A stretch of DNA of 64,000 bases from Bacteroidales bacterium (GTDB lineage Bacteria; Bacteroidota; Bacteroidia; Bacteroidales; GCA-2748055). The notes under the pieces were generated by a model. It had not been told where the DNA came from and did not search any database. It saw only the letters and a program-made list of their open reading frames with translations. How positions within the stretch are numbered: the first letter of the stretch is position 1; each line of letters begins with the position of its first letter. Of this stretch, positions 26,471 through 34,832 are shown one piece after another. Where the stretch lies: assembly GCA_029210585.1 (NCBI GenBank), contig JARGFP010000009.1, positions 62,001-126,000 on the forward strand, given 5' to 3'. The translations under genes and the position numbers were made by a program.

Positions 26471-27664
26471 ATGAAAGAAAAAGAAAAAATACTGTTGGCC
26501 TTCAGCGGTGGGCTGGACACTTCGTTTTGCGCGGTGTACCTTGCAAAAGAGAAGCATTATGAAGTATATTCGGCCATTGTCAATACTGGAGGATTTGATG
26601 CAGAGGAACTGGAAAGGATTGGGGCACATGCCAGGCGGCTTGGCGCGATATCACACGAGGTGCTGGATGTGACGGACGATTATTACCAGCGTTGCATCAG
26701 GTTCATGCTCTTTGGTAATTCCCTGCGGAACAGGAACTACCCGCTTTCGGTGAGTTCGGAACGGTCCTTCCAGGCCATTGCCCTTGTGGAATATGCCAGG
26801 AAAAAGGGCTTCACCAGGATCGCCCACGGTTCCACGGCAGCGGGCAATGACCAGGTGCGGTTTGATTTGACGATCCATGTGCTGGCACCGGAGATCAAAG
26901 TGGTTACCCCCATCCGTGAACTGAAGATCTCCCGGGAAGATGAGATTGCCTATCTTGCCGAAAACGGGATAAAAATGGAAGCCAGGAACGTGGCATATTC
27001 CATCAACAAAGGACTGTGGGGTACCAGCGTGGGAGGAAAAGAAACCCTTACCAGTCACGAGGAACTCCCCGATAGTGCCTTTCCTTCCGGACCTCCGAAA
27101 AAAGGCACCGAAGTAGTGGAGATCATGTTCGAAAAAGGAGAACCGGTGGGGGTGAACGGTGAAAAACTGCAGCCCGTGGAGGCAATCCGTCAACTTGACA
27201 GGATTGGCGCTTCCTATGCCATCGGTCGCGATGTGCACGTGGGCGATACAATCATCGGTATCAAGGGCCGCGTGGGTTTTGAAGCCCCTGCACCCAGGAT
27301 GCTCATTGATGCCCACCTGGCCCTGGAAAAACATGTGCTCACCCGGTGGCAGCTGCACTGGAAGGAACAGGTGGGAAGCTGGTACGGCATGTTCGTCCAT
27401 GAAGCACAGTTCCTGGAGCCGGTAATGAGAAATCTTGAAGATTTCCTTGCCTCCACACAGGAAAATGTAACAGGAACAGTAACTTTGCGTCTCAGGCCAT
27501 ACAACCATGTGGTCACCGGTGTCACAAGCAAGTACGACCTCATGGATGCTGAATTTGCGGCCTATGGCGAAGAGAATCGCGACTGGAGCGCCGCAGATGT
27601 GGACGGATTTACCAAACTGCTGGGCAACCAGCAAAAGATCTGGCACAGGAAAAACAGCCGGTAA
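26471..27664 (+). CDS. argG: Argininosuccinate synthase
   Basis: 397 residues from ATG 26471; a longer frame reaching 26393 overlaps the GNAT gene and is not conserved in character. The PP-loop LLAFSGGLDTSF opens the protein, with YPLSVSSERSFQA and AHGSTAAGNDQVRFD further in. It joins citrulline and aspartate using ATP. Bacteroidota argG of this class is slightly divergent from the E. coli type but keeps the nucleotide site. Confidence 0.96.
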   Translation: MKEKEKILLAFSGGLDTSFCAVYLAKEKHYEVYSAIVNTGGFDAEELERIGAHARRLGAISHEVLDVTDDYYQRCIRFMLFGNSLRNRNYPLSVSSERSFQAIALVEYARKKGFTRIAHGSTAAGNDQVRFDLTIHVLAPEIKVVTPIRELKISREDEIAYLAENGIKMEARNVAYSINKGLWGTSVGGKETLTSHEELPDSAFPSGPPKKGTEVVEIMFEKGEPVGVNGEKLQPVEAIRQLDRIGASYAIGRDVHVGDTIIGIKGRVGFEAPAPRMLIDAHLALEKHVLTRWQLHWKEQVGSWYGMFVHEAQFLEPVMRNLEDFLASTQENVTGTVTLRLRPYNHVVTGVTSKYDLMDAEFAAYGEENRDWSAADVDGFTKLLGNQQKIWHRKNSR

Positions 27665-27856
27665 AAGAAATATAAATATAAATCGCTATTTAAATATATA
27701 TTTCTTTGCAAAAGGTCACTGTCTGACAGGCGGCATCTTTTGGGAGCCGGCAACGGGCAGGAAAATCCCCACTCCATGTCCGGTCTGAAAAAAATATTTT
27801 TGGAACAGAATCCCTGGAACGGATGGACCACAACCCTTGAAAACATACAGCATACA

Positions 27857-28648
27857 ATGAATAAAAAAACAGGAATCATAGGCGCCGGTAATATCGGCGG
27901 GGCAATCGCCAGGGGACTGGTGAATCATGGGAATGTTGAAGGGAAGGATGTGCTCATTTCCCGGCGTAAACAGGAACTGCTCAATGCATTCGGTGCGCAC
28001 GGGCTTACGGTGAAAACGAGCAATACCGAACTTGCCGCAGAAAGTGATATCATTATTCTTGCTGTCCTGCCGGGACAGGCAGAGCAGGTTGTAAAGGAAA
28101 TCGAACACGAACTGACTGCGGGGAAGGTACTGGTCAGCGTGGTTTCGGCAGTTTCCATCAGCGAAATCGAATCCTGGATTGGCAACAAGGTACCCGTGGT
28201 ACGGATTATGCCTAATACTGCCGTGGAGTACGGGGAATCCATGACCTGCATCGCAGGGAAAGACCCGGCCGCAGAACAGGTGGTTATGGAACTGTTCGAC
28301 CCGATGGGTTCCACGATGATTATTCACGAGAAGCTGATGCCTGCAGCAACGATCCTGGCCGCATGTGGCATCGCTTTTTTCCTGCGGTTCATCCGCGCCG
28401 AAACACAGGGAGGGATCCAGATCGGTTTTCACGCCGAAGAGGCTGGTAAGATTGCTGCACAGACAGCCAAGGGGGCGGCACAGATCCTGCTGAGTACCGG
28501 CAACCACCCTGAACGGGAGATCGACAAGGTAACCACACCCATGGGCTGTACCATCGCCGGGTTGAACGAGATGGAGCACTACGGATTGAGTTCCGCGCTG
28601 ATCAAGGGAATCATCACTTCGCATGCCGGAATCAGTAACCTGAAATGA
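27857..28648 (+). CDS. proC: Pyrroline-5-carboxylate reductase
   Basis: 263 residues from ATG 27857, which begins directly with the Rossmann motif TGIIGAGNIGGAIARGL. Conserved late motifs VRIMPNTA and the C-terminal TPMGCTIAGLNEME are present. It reduces P5C to proline with NAD(P)H. The 192 bp before it contain no gene; in related genomes argC and argD often occupy this place. It overlaps the next gene by ATGA. Confidence 0.95.
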   Translation: MNKKTGIIGAGNIGGAIARGLVNHGNVEGKDVLISRRKQELLNAFGAHGLTVKTSNTELAAESDIIILAVLPGQAEQVVKEIEHELTAGKVLVSVVSAVSISEIESWIGNKVPVVRIMPNTAVEYGESMTCIAGKDPAAEQVVMELFDPMGSTMIIHEKLMPAATILAACGIAFFLRFIRAETQGGIQIGFHAEEAGKIAAQTAKGAAQILLSTGNHPEREIDKVTTPMGCTIAGLNEMEHYGLSSALIKGIITSHAGISNLK

Positions 28649-29700
28649 CGGTGCTGGAGAAACATATCGACCTGTTGGTGCAGACCCTGGCCATTCCTGC
28701 GATGAGCAGAAACGAAGAGACCCGTGCAGCCTTTCTGGAGCACTGGCTCGGTAAGCAGGGTTTCACGGTGACCCGTCACCGAAACAACCTGGTGATCACA
28801 GGAGGCAACGATCCTGCAAAGGCCACGCTTTTGCTCAACTCCCATATGGATACGGTTGCGCCGGTGGCCGGATGGACAACGGACCCATACCTGCCGGTGA
28901 ATGGCAACGGCCGGATCACCGGACTGGGCAGCAACGATGCAGGCGCTTCCGTTGTTTGCCTGATCGCAGCGTACCGTCACCTTGTTGAAAAAGGGATGGC
29001 CGACCAGGTGGTGCTGGTCATCTCCACGGAAGAGGAGGTCAGCGGAACACATGGCATCACATCTGTTCTCCCCCTGCTCCCCGGACTTGAATTTGCCGTG
29101 GTGGGCGAGCCCACTGGCATGCAACCGGCAGTAGCCGAGCGTGGCCTGATGGTGCTCGATGCTGCAGCATCCGGTATTTCAGGACATGCTGCACGGGAAG
29201 AAGGTGAGAATGCCATCTATCATGCCATAGATGATATTCAGAAAATCAGGGGACTCAAATTCAATGAGTATTCTGACTGGCTGTGGGATCCGTCGGTGAG
29301 CGTGACCATGATACAGGCCGGCACCGGGCACAACGTGGTGCCCGACACCTGCGAATTCGTTATTGATGTCAGGAGCAACGACAAGTATACCAACGAGCGC
29401 CTGCTGGAAATAATGAAGGCGGAGTGTGCTTCTCACCTGGTACCCCGGTCCATGCGACTCAGAAGCTCTTCGCTTCCAAGAGAACATCCGGCGTTCAGGG
29501 TGATTGAAACCCTTGGGATGCAACCCTTCGGATCACCCACATTATCAGATATGGCACTGCTTAACTTTCCCGCGGTGAAGATCGGACCGGGTGATTCAGC
29601 CCGCTCTCATACAGCGAACGAGTATATTTTCATATCGGAAATTGAAGAAGCCATCGATCGCTATGCAGCTTTCCTGGAACTGCTCATAAACGGCACATGA
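28645..29700 (+). CDS. argE: M20 family deacetylase, probable acetylornithine deacetylase
   Basis: 351 residues with M20 metal ligands H67 (NSHMDTV), D98 (GSNDAG), the catalytic Glu pair around 129-130 (STEEEVSG), Glu in GEPTG, and the late His in ARSHTANEY. It probably removes the acetyl (or succinyl) group from N-acylornithine or N-acylcitrulline in arginine synthesis; the exact acyl substrate cannot be told from sequence. It is translationally coupled to proC and precedes argH by 40 bp. Confidence 0.85.
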   Translation: MTVLEKHIDLLVQTLAIPAMSRNEETRAAFLEHWLGKQGFTVTRHRNNLVITGGNDPAKATLLLNSHMDTVAPVAGWTTDPYLPVNGNGRITGLGSNDAGASVVCLIAAYRHLVEKGMADQVVLVISTEEEVSGTHGITSVLPLLPGLEFAVVGEPTGMQPAVAERGLMVLDAAASGISGHAAREEGENAIYHAIDDIQKIRGLKFNEYSDWLWDPSVSVTMIQAGTGHNVVPDTCEFVIDVRSNDKYTNERLLEIMKAECASHLVPRSMRLRSSSLPREHPAFRVIETLGMQPFGSPTLSDMALLNFPAVKIGPGDSARSHTANEYIFISEIEEAIDRYAAFLELLINGT

Positions 29701-29740
29701 AGCACCCTTCGTCAGAATACACTAACTAAGATATAGAGTC

Positions 29741-31078
29741 ATGAAACTGTGGGACAAGGAAAAGAAAACCGAGGAAGCGGTAATGAAATTCACCGTGGGC
29801 AACGACCAGTCGTTCGATAAACTGCTGGCTCCCTATGACATCATCGGTTCGATGGCCCACGCCATCATGCTGGGTAAAACCGGGCTGCTGAAGCAGGAAG
29901 AGGCGCAGCAGGTCCTAAGGGAATTGGCTGATTATTACCCGAAAACAAAAAGCCCGTCCTTCGCACTGGACCCGGATGATGAGGATATCCACAGCCACCT
30001 GGAGAACCACCTGGTCAACACCCTTGGCGACCCGGGAAAAAAGATACATACGGCACGATCGCGAAACGACCAGGTGATGACAGCCATGCTGCTGTTGATG
30101 AAGGAGGAGCTTCGGCTGGTCCTGGAAGATGCAGATGTACTATTCGATACGTTGATCAGTCAGGCAGCGCTATATAACAAATACCTGCTGCCGGGATATA
30201 CCCATACCCAGGTGGCCATGCCTTCCTCATTCGCACTCTGGCTCGGAGCCTACGCCGAATCACTTGTGAACGACCTCCAGCTTATATCAGGTATCCTGAA
30301 GGTGATCGACCAGAATCCACTTGGGTCTGCCGCCGGGTATGGCTCCTCTTTCCCTATAGACCGTGAGCTTACCACCCGCCTGGCAGGATTCAGTGCACTC
30401 CAGGTAAGTGCCGTTTCTGCGCAGCTCAACCGTGGAAAAATGGAAATGCACATGGCCACCGGACTCTCGTCACTGGCAAACACGATGTCACGCCTGGCAG
30501 CAGATATGATCCTGTTCATGAGCCAGGACCTTCATTTTATTTCTTTCCGGGATGAACTGACCACCGGTTCCAGCATCATGCCACATAAGAAAAATCCGGA
30601 TGTACTCGAACTGGTGCGGGCACACTGCAATACCATCATGGCGATGCCGGCAACCTTGAACGGACTGACAGCCAACCTGATCTCCGGGTACCACCGTGAT
30701 CTGCAGCTGACCAAGGAAATCCTTGTGCCGGGGATCAGCAAAACCAAACAATGCCTGCAGATGATGGCGCTGATGACCTCCAGCATGGTTCCCCGGGACC
30801 ACATCCTGGAAGATCCGAAATATGCCCTTGTTTTTTCCGTTGAAGCGGTGAACAGGAAAGTGATGGAAGGAACACCTTTCCGGGATGCTTACAGGGAAGT
30901 TGCCTCGGAGATCGAATCAGGAGCCTACAAGTCTTCCGGGAAGACTGAATATACGCACACGGGGAGCATTGGTAATCCGGGACTGGAGTTGATCAAGGGG
31001 AAAATGCATGCGGCCAGGAGTGCACTTCAGATCAGGCCCGCTGAAAAAATATTTGAAGAATTAAAACATTATGTTTAG
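29741..31078 (+). CDS. argH: Argininosuccinate lyase
   Basis: 445 residues of the fumarase/aspartase superfamily. DIHSHLENHL, HTARSRNDQVMTAM and the signature TGSSIMPHKKNPDV are visible. It splits argininosuccinate to arginine and fumarate. Located between the argE-like gene and proB. Confidence 0.97.
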   Translation: MKLWDKEKKTEEAVMKFTVGNDQSFDKLLAPYDIIGSMAHAIMLGKTGLLKQEEAQQVLRELADYYPKTKSPSFALDPDDEDIHSHLENHLVNTLGDPGKKIHTARSRNDQVMTAMLLLMKEELRLVLEDADVLFDTLISQAALYNKYLLPGYTHTQVAMPSSFALWLGAYAESLVNDLQLISGILKVIDQNPLGSAAGYGSSFPIDRELTTRLAGFSALQVSAVSAQLNRGKMEMHMATGLSSLANTMSRLAADMILFMSQDLHFISFRDELTTGSSIMPHKKNPDVLELVRAHCNTIMAMPATLNGLTANLISGYHRDLQLTKEILVPGISKTKQCLQMMALMTSSMVPRDHILEDPKYALVFSVEAVNRKVMEGTPFRDAYREVASEIESGAYKSSGKTEYTHTGSIGNPGLELIKGKMHAARSALQIRPAEKIFEELKHYV

Positions 31079-31115
31079 GTTATCGCGGTAAGCATTCAAT
31101 ATTTAACAGGAAAAA

Positions 31116-31934
31116 ATGAACCACAGAGTTATTTTAAAGGACAAACACAGGATTATTGTTAAAGTGGGAACAGCCCTCATTACGCAGGAGGATGGCAGAA
31201 TCAACCTGCTGCGCATAGAGAAGATGGCACGCGTAATATCGAACCTGATCAGTGCCGGCAAGGAAGTGATCCTGGTGACTTCAGGGGCGGTAGGTGCCGG
31301 CATGGGCATCATGAAACTTGAAAAAAAACCAACCGGGATCGTTGAGAAACAGGCACTCGCATCTATCGGACAAGCGGCATTGCTGCGTATGTACGAGACT
31401 TTTTTCAATGAATATGACCAGGTGATCGGACAGGTGCTGCTGACCCGTGACGGGATAGAGAACGAAACGCGCCGTACCAATGCAAGGAACACCATCAACC
31501 GCCTGTTGGAGATGAACGTGATCCCCGTGATCAATGAAAATGATGCTGTTTCCACAGAGGAAATTGAATTTGGCGACAATGACATGCTGGCGGCCCGGGT
31601 TGCAGAGCTGATCAACGCCGATCTGCTGATCATCTTAACCAATACCGATGGTGTATATACTTCCAATCCACACAAAAACAGCGATGCAAAACAGGTTTCC
31701 ACTGTAATGGAGGCAAAAAAAGATCTGAAGGGAATCGTGGCAGAGGGCACATCGGATGTGGGGTCAGGCGGAATGCAGTCTAAGATCAGGGCCGCTGAAA
31801 TTTGCCGGAAAAACAATATTGATGTGGTGATCGCAGAAGGATCAGATGCCGATGTACTCTTCGACATTCTTGCCGGTAAAAAACAGGGGACCCATTTTGT
31901 AAGTAAATCCACAGGAATCAAATCAGCATTGTAG
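31116..31934 (+). CDS. proB: Glutamate 5-kinase
   Basis: 272 residues, an amino-acid-kinase fold without the C-terminal PUA domain of the E. coli enzyme. IIVKVGTALIT, VTSGAVGAGMGIM and INENDAVSTEEIEFGDNDML (each 20 or fewer residues) are family marks. It phosphorylates glutamate in proline synthesis. It is followed not by proA directly but by a 363-bp gap holding two copies of an unusual repeated element. Confidence 0.95.
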   Translation: MNHRVILKDKHRIIVKVGTALITQEDGRINLLRIEKMARVISNLISAGKEVILVTSGAVGAGMGIMKLEKKPTGIVEKQALASIGQAALLRMYETFFNEYDQVIGQVLLTRDGIENETRRTNARNTINRLLEMNVIPVINENDAVSTEEIEFGDNDMLAARVAELINADLLIILTNTDGVYTSNPHKNSDAKQVSTVMEAKKDLKGIVAEGTSDVGSGGMQSKIRAAEICRKNNIDVVIAEGSDADVLFDILAGKKQGTHFVSKSTGIKSAL

Positions 31935-31963
31935 GATGTGATTGCAGTATCAGGCTGCCAACA

Positions 31964-32091
31964 GGCAGATCGATGAGGGTTCGCCGGGCACCTGTTAAAA
32001 TATAAATATTCTGCGAGGCAACCAATCCCCCGGAGAAAACTGAAATTTATAACTGATTAAATTGTAAGACTTTAAATAAGATCTATAACCT
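31964..32091 (+). repeat. Repeated leader element, copy A (5'-truncated)
   Basis: Contains GGCAGATCGATGAGGGTT, then GTTCGCCGGGCACC, 19 nt, GCGAGGCAACCAATCCCC, an AAATTTATAAC block (32043-32053) and an AT-rich tail, ending at the ATG at 32092. It matches copies B and C in order and spacing, but the partner strand of the long stem is missing. A small hairpin CTGCC-AACA-GGCAG (31955-31968) sits at its truncated 5' border. Confidence 0.7.
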
Positions 32092-32260
32092 ATGAAACCT
32101 TCATCATTGAGCATTTTAATTTCAGAGGAAGCAAACACAAAAGGGCATGTATATATTGCACGAAGCGCATGGAGTATTGATGAAGGTTCGCCGAGCACCT
32201 TATTATCAATATTATTCTGCGAGGCAACCAGTCACCTTGAGTATAAACGAAATTTATAAC
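32092..32260 (+). repeat. Repeated leader element, copy B
   Basis: Starts with ATGAAACCTTCATCATTG. AACCTTCATCA (32096-32106) pairs perfectly with TGATGAAGGTT (32178-32188) around a 71-nt loop. Then come GTTCGCCGAGCACC, an 18-nt spacer, GCGAGGCAACCAGTCACC and AATTTATAAC (32251-32260), with an ATG 29 nt further on at 32290. A 55-codon frame (32092-32259) runs through the copy; in copy C the same frame stops after 14 codons, so it is probably not a protein. Confidence 0.75.
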
Positions 32261-32297
32261 ATATTGTAAATTAATACTATAACTAATATATGTACTT

Positions 32298-33545
32298 GTG
32301 AAAGAGATTATTGAAATAGGAAAAAAAGCGAAAGAAGCAGCATACGAACTGGCCCATCTGGAGACCAGTGCCAAAGACAGTATCCTGAGGGGTGTTGCAA
32401 CAAACCTGGTGAAGGCAACCGCTTCGATCCTGGAGGAAAACAGAAAGGACCTGGAAAATGCAAAGGAAATGGGTTTGAAGGGAGCGATTGTCGACAGGCT
32501 TACCCTGAATGAGGACAGGATCAGGGGCATTGCAGAGGGACTGGAGCAGATCGCCGGACTGGAAGACCCGGTGGGAGAGGTGCTGGAAATGAAAAAACGG
32601 CCCAATGGCCTCATGATCGGTAAAAAACGTGTTCCCCTGGGAGTGGTGGGTGTGATCTATGAATCCAGGCCCAATGTCACTGCAGATGTGGGCGGGTTGT
32701 GTATCAAGACCGGGAATGTATGTGTCTTGCGGGGAGGTAAAGAGGCGTTCAATTCCAACATGGCAATTGTCAGTATCTTCCGCGATGTGGTTGCCGGAAT
32801 GGGGTACAACCCGGATATGATCCAGCTGGTTACCAATACCACCAGGGAAAGCGCCAATGCGCTCATGAAACTGAATGAGTACCTGGATATCCTGATCCCC
32901 CGTGGCGGAGCCGGACTGATCCGGGCCGTGGTGCAGAACAGCACCGTTCCGGTGATTGAAACCGGGGTGGGCAACTGCCATGTATTCGTGGATACATCGG
33001 CCGACCTTGAAATGGCAAAGGACATCGTGGTCAATTCCAAAACCCACCGTCCGGGCGTGTGTAATGCCGCCGAAAGCCTGCTGATCCATAAGGATATTGC
33101 TGAAAAGGCGATCCCGCTGATCGGCCAGGCACTGCTGGACGCCGGCGTTGAAGTACGTGGGGATGCGCAGGTCTGCAGCCTGCTGGAGGATGCCAGGGAG
33201 GCTACGGAAGAGGACTGGGCCACAGAGTACCTCGATTATATCATCAGCGCAAAAGTAGTCGGCTCACTTAAGGAGGCCATATCGCACATCCATACCTATG
33301 GATCATCGCACTCGGAATCGATCGTGACCTCGGATTACGGGAATGCCCAGTTTTTCCTTGATCGCGTGGATGCCGCTGCCGTATATGTGAATGCTTCCAC
33401 CCGTTTCACCGACGGCTTCGAGTTCGGGTACGGTGCCGAGATAGGGATCAGCACCCAGAAACTGCACGCCCGTGGCCCGATGGGACTCAAGGAGCTGACC
33501 ACCACCAAGTATGTGATCTATGGCAGTGGCCAGATCCGGAAGTGA
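32298..33545 (+). CDS. proA: Glutamate-5-semialdehyde dehydrogenase
   Basis: 415 residues from GTG 32298, the only start that gives the usual KEIIEIGKKAKEAAYEL N-terminus. The catalytic Cys lies in RPGVCNAAESLL and the cofactor region in VPVIETGVGNCHVF. It reduces glutamyl-5-phosphate to the semialdehyde. An ATG at 32290 begins a three-codon frame (Met-Tyr-Leu-stop) whose stop overlaps the proA GTG, so the start may be coupled to it. The gene is separated from proB by element copies A and B. Confidence 0.95.
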   Translation: MKEIIEIGKKAKEAAYELAHLETSAKDSILRGVATNLVKATASILEENRKDLENAKEMGLKGAIVDRLTLNEDRIRGIAEGLEQIAGLEDPVGEVLEMKKRPNGLMIGKKRVPLGVVGVIYESRPNVTADVGGLCIKTGNVCVLRGGKEAFNSNMAIVSIFRDVVAGMGYNPDMIQLVTNTTRESANALMKLNEYLDILIPRGGAGLIRAVVQNSTVPVIETGVGNCHVFVDTSADLEMAKDIVVNSKTHRPGVCNAAESLLIHKDIAEKAIPLIGQALLDAGVEVRGDAQVCSLLEDAREATEEDWATEYLDYIISAKVVGSLKEAISHIHTYGSSHSESIVTSDYGNAQFFLDRVDAAAVYVNASTRFTDGFEFGYGAEIGISTQKLHARGPMGLKELTTTKYVIYGSGQIRK

Positions 33546-33728
33546 TAGGACCGCCAGGTCACTCGCCTATTCAGAGCAGCTGTTTTCGACAACGCCTATA
33601 AAATAAATGACCATTTCCGTTAGTGGCAGAATTCCACAATAATGTAGATTATCTGAACACGAAGTGGTTCGGATACCTGTAAAATCGCCATGCCGGCGCA
33701 GCAAATCCAGGGGAACTGTTTCCGATGG

Positions 33729-34817
33729 TTAACCCTGTTGTTTGGAAGCTTCGATCATTGCGATGAATTCGTCGAACAGGTGTGCCGTGTCTGTGGGTCC
33801 GCCCGAAGCCTCGGGATGGAACTGTGTGGAGAAGAACGGCTTGCTCCTGTGCTTCATTCCCTCGTTGGTATTGTCATTGAGGTTGATAAAGAGCGGTTCC
33901 CAGTCTTTTCCAAGGGTGTCATTGTCGATGGCAAATCCGTGGTTCTGTGAAGTAATATAGGCTGTATTGGTGCCTGCCTGCAGCACAGGCTGGTTGTGAC
34001 TGCGATGTCCGTATTTGAGCTTGTAGGTGTCTGCTGCGGCAGCCAGCGCCATCAGCTGGTTCCCCAGGCATATACCGAATATTGGGGTATCCTTGCCGTA
34101 GGCAACAGCCAGCTGATCGATGGTGGCCTTGCATAGTTTGGGGTCGCCCGGACCATTGGAAATAAACAGGCCGTCGTATTCCTCTTTTGTAATATCATGG
34201 TTGTATGGTACACGGATCACGGTGGTATCACGCTCCAGCAGGTACCGGATGATGTTGTATTTTACCCCGCAATCAATCAGCAGGATCCTGTGCTTCCCGT
34301 TCCCGTATACTTCTTTCTTTTTTACGGTGACCTGCTCCACCAGGTTGTCCTGATTGGGATCGTACCATTCAGGCTCCTCGTTATTGAAAATCACCTTTCC
34401 GAGCATGGAGCCCTTTTCACGCAGCAGCTTGGTGATATGACGGGTGTCTACTCCAAAAATGCCGGGAATTTTGTTTTCCTTCAGCCAGTCGCCAAGGCTC
34501 TTTTGTGCATTCCAGTGGGAATATTCAGCCGAATAATCACTGATGATCAGTGCCGAAATATGCAGGGTGTGCGACTCAAAGAAAAGGAACATGTTGTTCT
34601 CTTCCTCCTCGTTAGGTACCCCGTAGTTGCCAACGATCGGGTAGGTGAGTACCAGGATCTGCCCGCGGTAGGAGGGATCGGTCAGACTTTCCGGGTAACC
34701 GGTCATGGCGGTATTGAATACTACTTCTCCGGCAGTGCTGCCTTCGTATCCGAATGAATAGCCTTCAAATTCATTTCCGTCTTCCAGCTTCAGCCGGATC
34801 TTTTTATATTCCATCAT
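33729..34817 (-). CDS. carA: Carbamoyl-phosphate synthase small subunit
   Basis: 362 residues: N-terminal small-subunit domain with YEGSTAGEVVFNTAMTGYPE split near 24-43, then a class I glutamine amidotransferase domain with the nucleophile in FGICLGNQLMALA and the His/Glu pair in TQFHPEASGGPTD. It supplies ammonia to CarB. It lies 15 bp downstream of the TlpA-like gene on the same strand, so it may be read from that promoter, and is 8.6 kb from carB. Confidence 0.97.
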   Translation of the reverse strand: MMEYKKIRLKLEDGNEFEGYSFGYEGSTAGEVVFNTAMTGYPESLTDPSYRGQILVLTYPIVGNYGVPNEEEENNMFLFFESHTLHISALIISDYSAEYSHWNAQKSLGDWLKENKIPGIFGVDTRHITKLLREKGSMLGKVIFNNEEPEWYDPNQDNLVEQVTVKKKEVYGNGKHRILLIDCGVKYNIIRYLLERDTTVIRVPYNHDITKEEYDGLFISNGPGDPKLCKATIDQLAVAYGKDTPIFGICLGNQLMALAAAADTYKLKYGHRSHNQPVLQAGTNTAYITSQNHGFAIDNDTLGKDWEPLFINLNDNTNEGMKHRSKPFFSTQFHPEASGGPTDTAHLFDEFIAMIEASKQQG

Positions 34818-34832
34818 CCAGGGTTAAGGAGT

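Noticed and set aside
26651-27646. Long open frame (331 codons) antisense to argG
   Set aside because: Mirror of a conserved gene with no protein-like features of its own.
31942-31968. Hairpin after proB (CTGCC-AACA-GGCAG) as intrinsic terminator
   Set aside because: Only five base pairs and no following T-run; more likely part of the truncated border of element A.
32011-32030. Element as a SAM-I riboswitch because of the GGCAACC string
   Set aside because: The rest of the SAM-I core is absent, and neither proA nor the small lipoprotein is a methionine-pathway gene.
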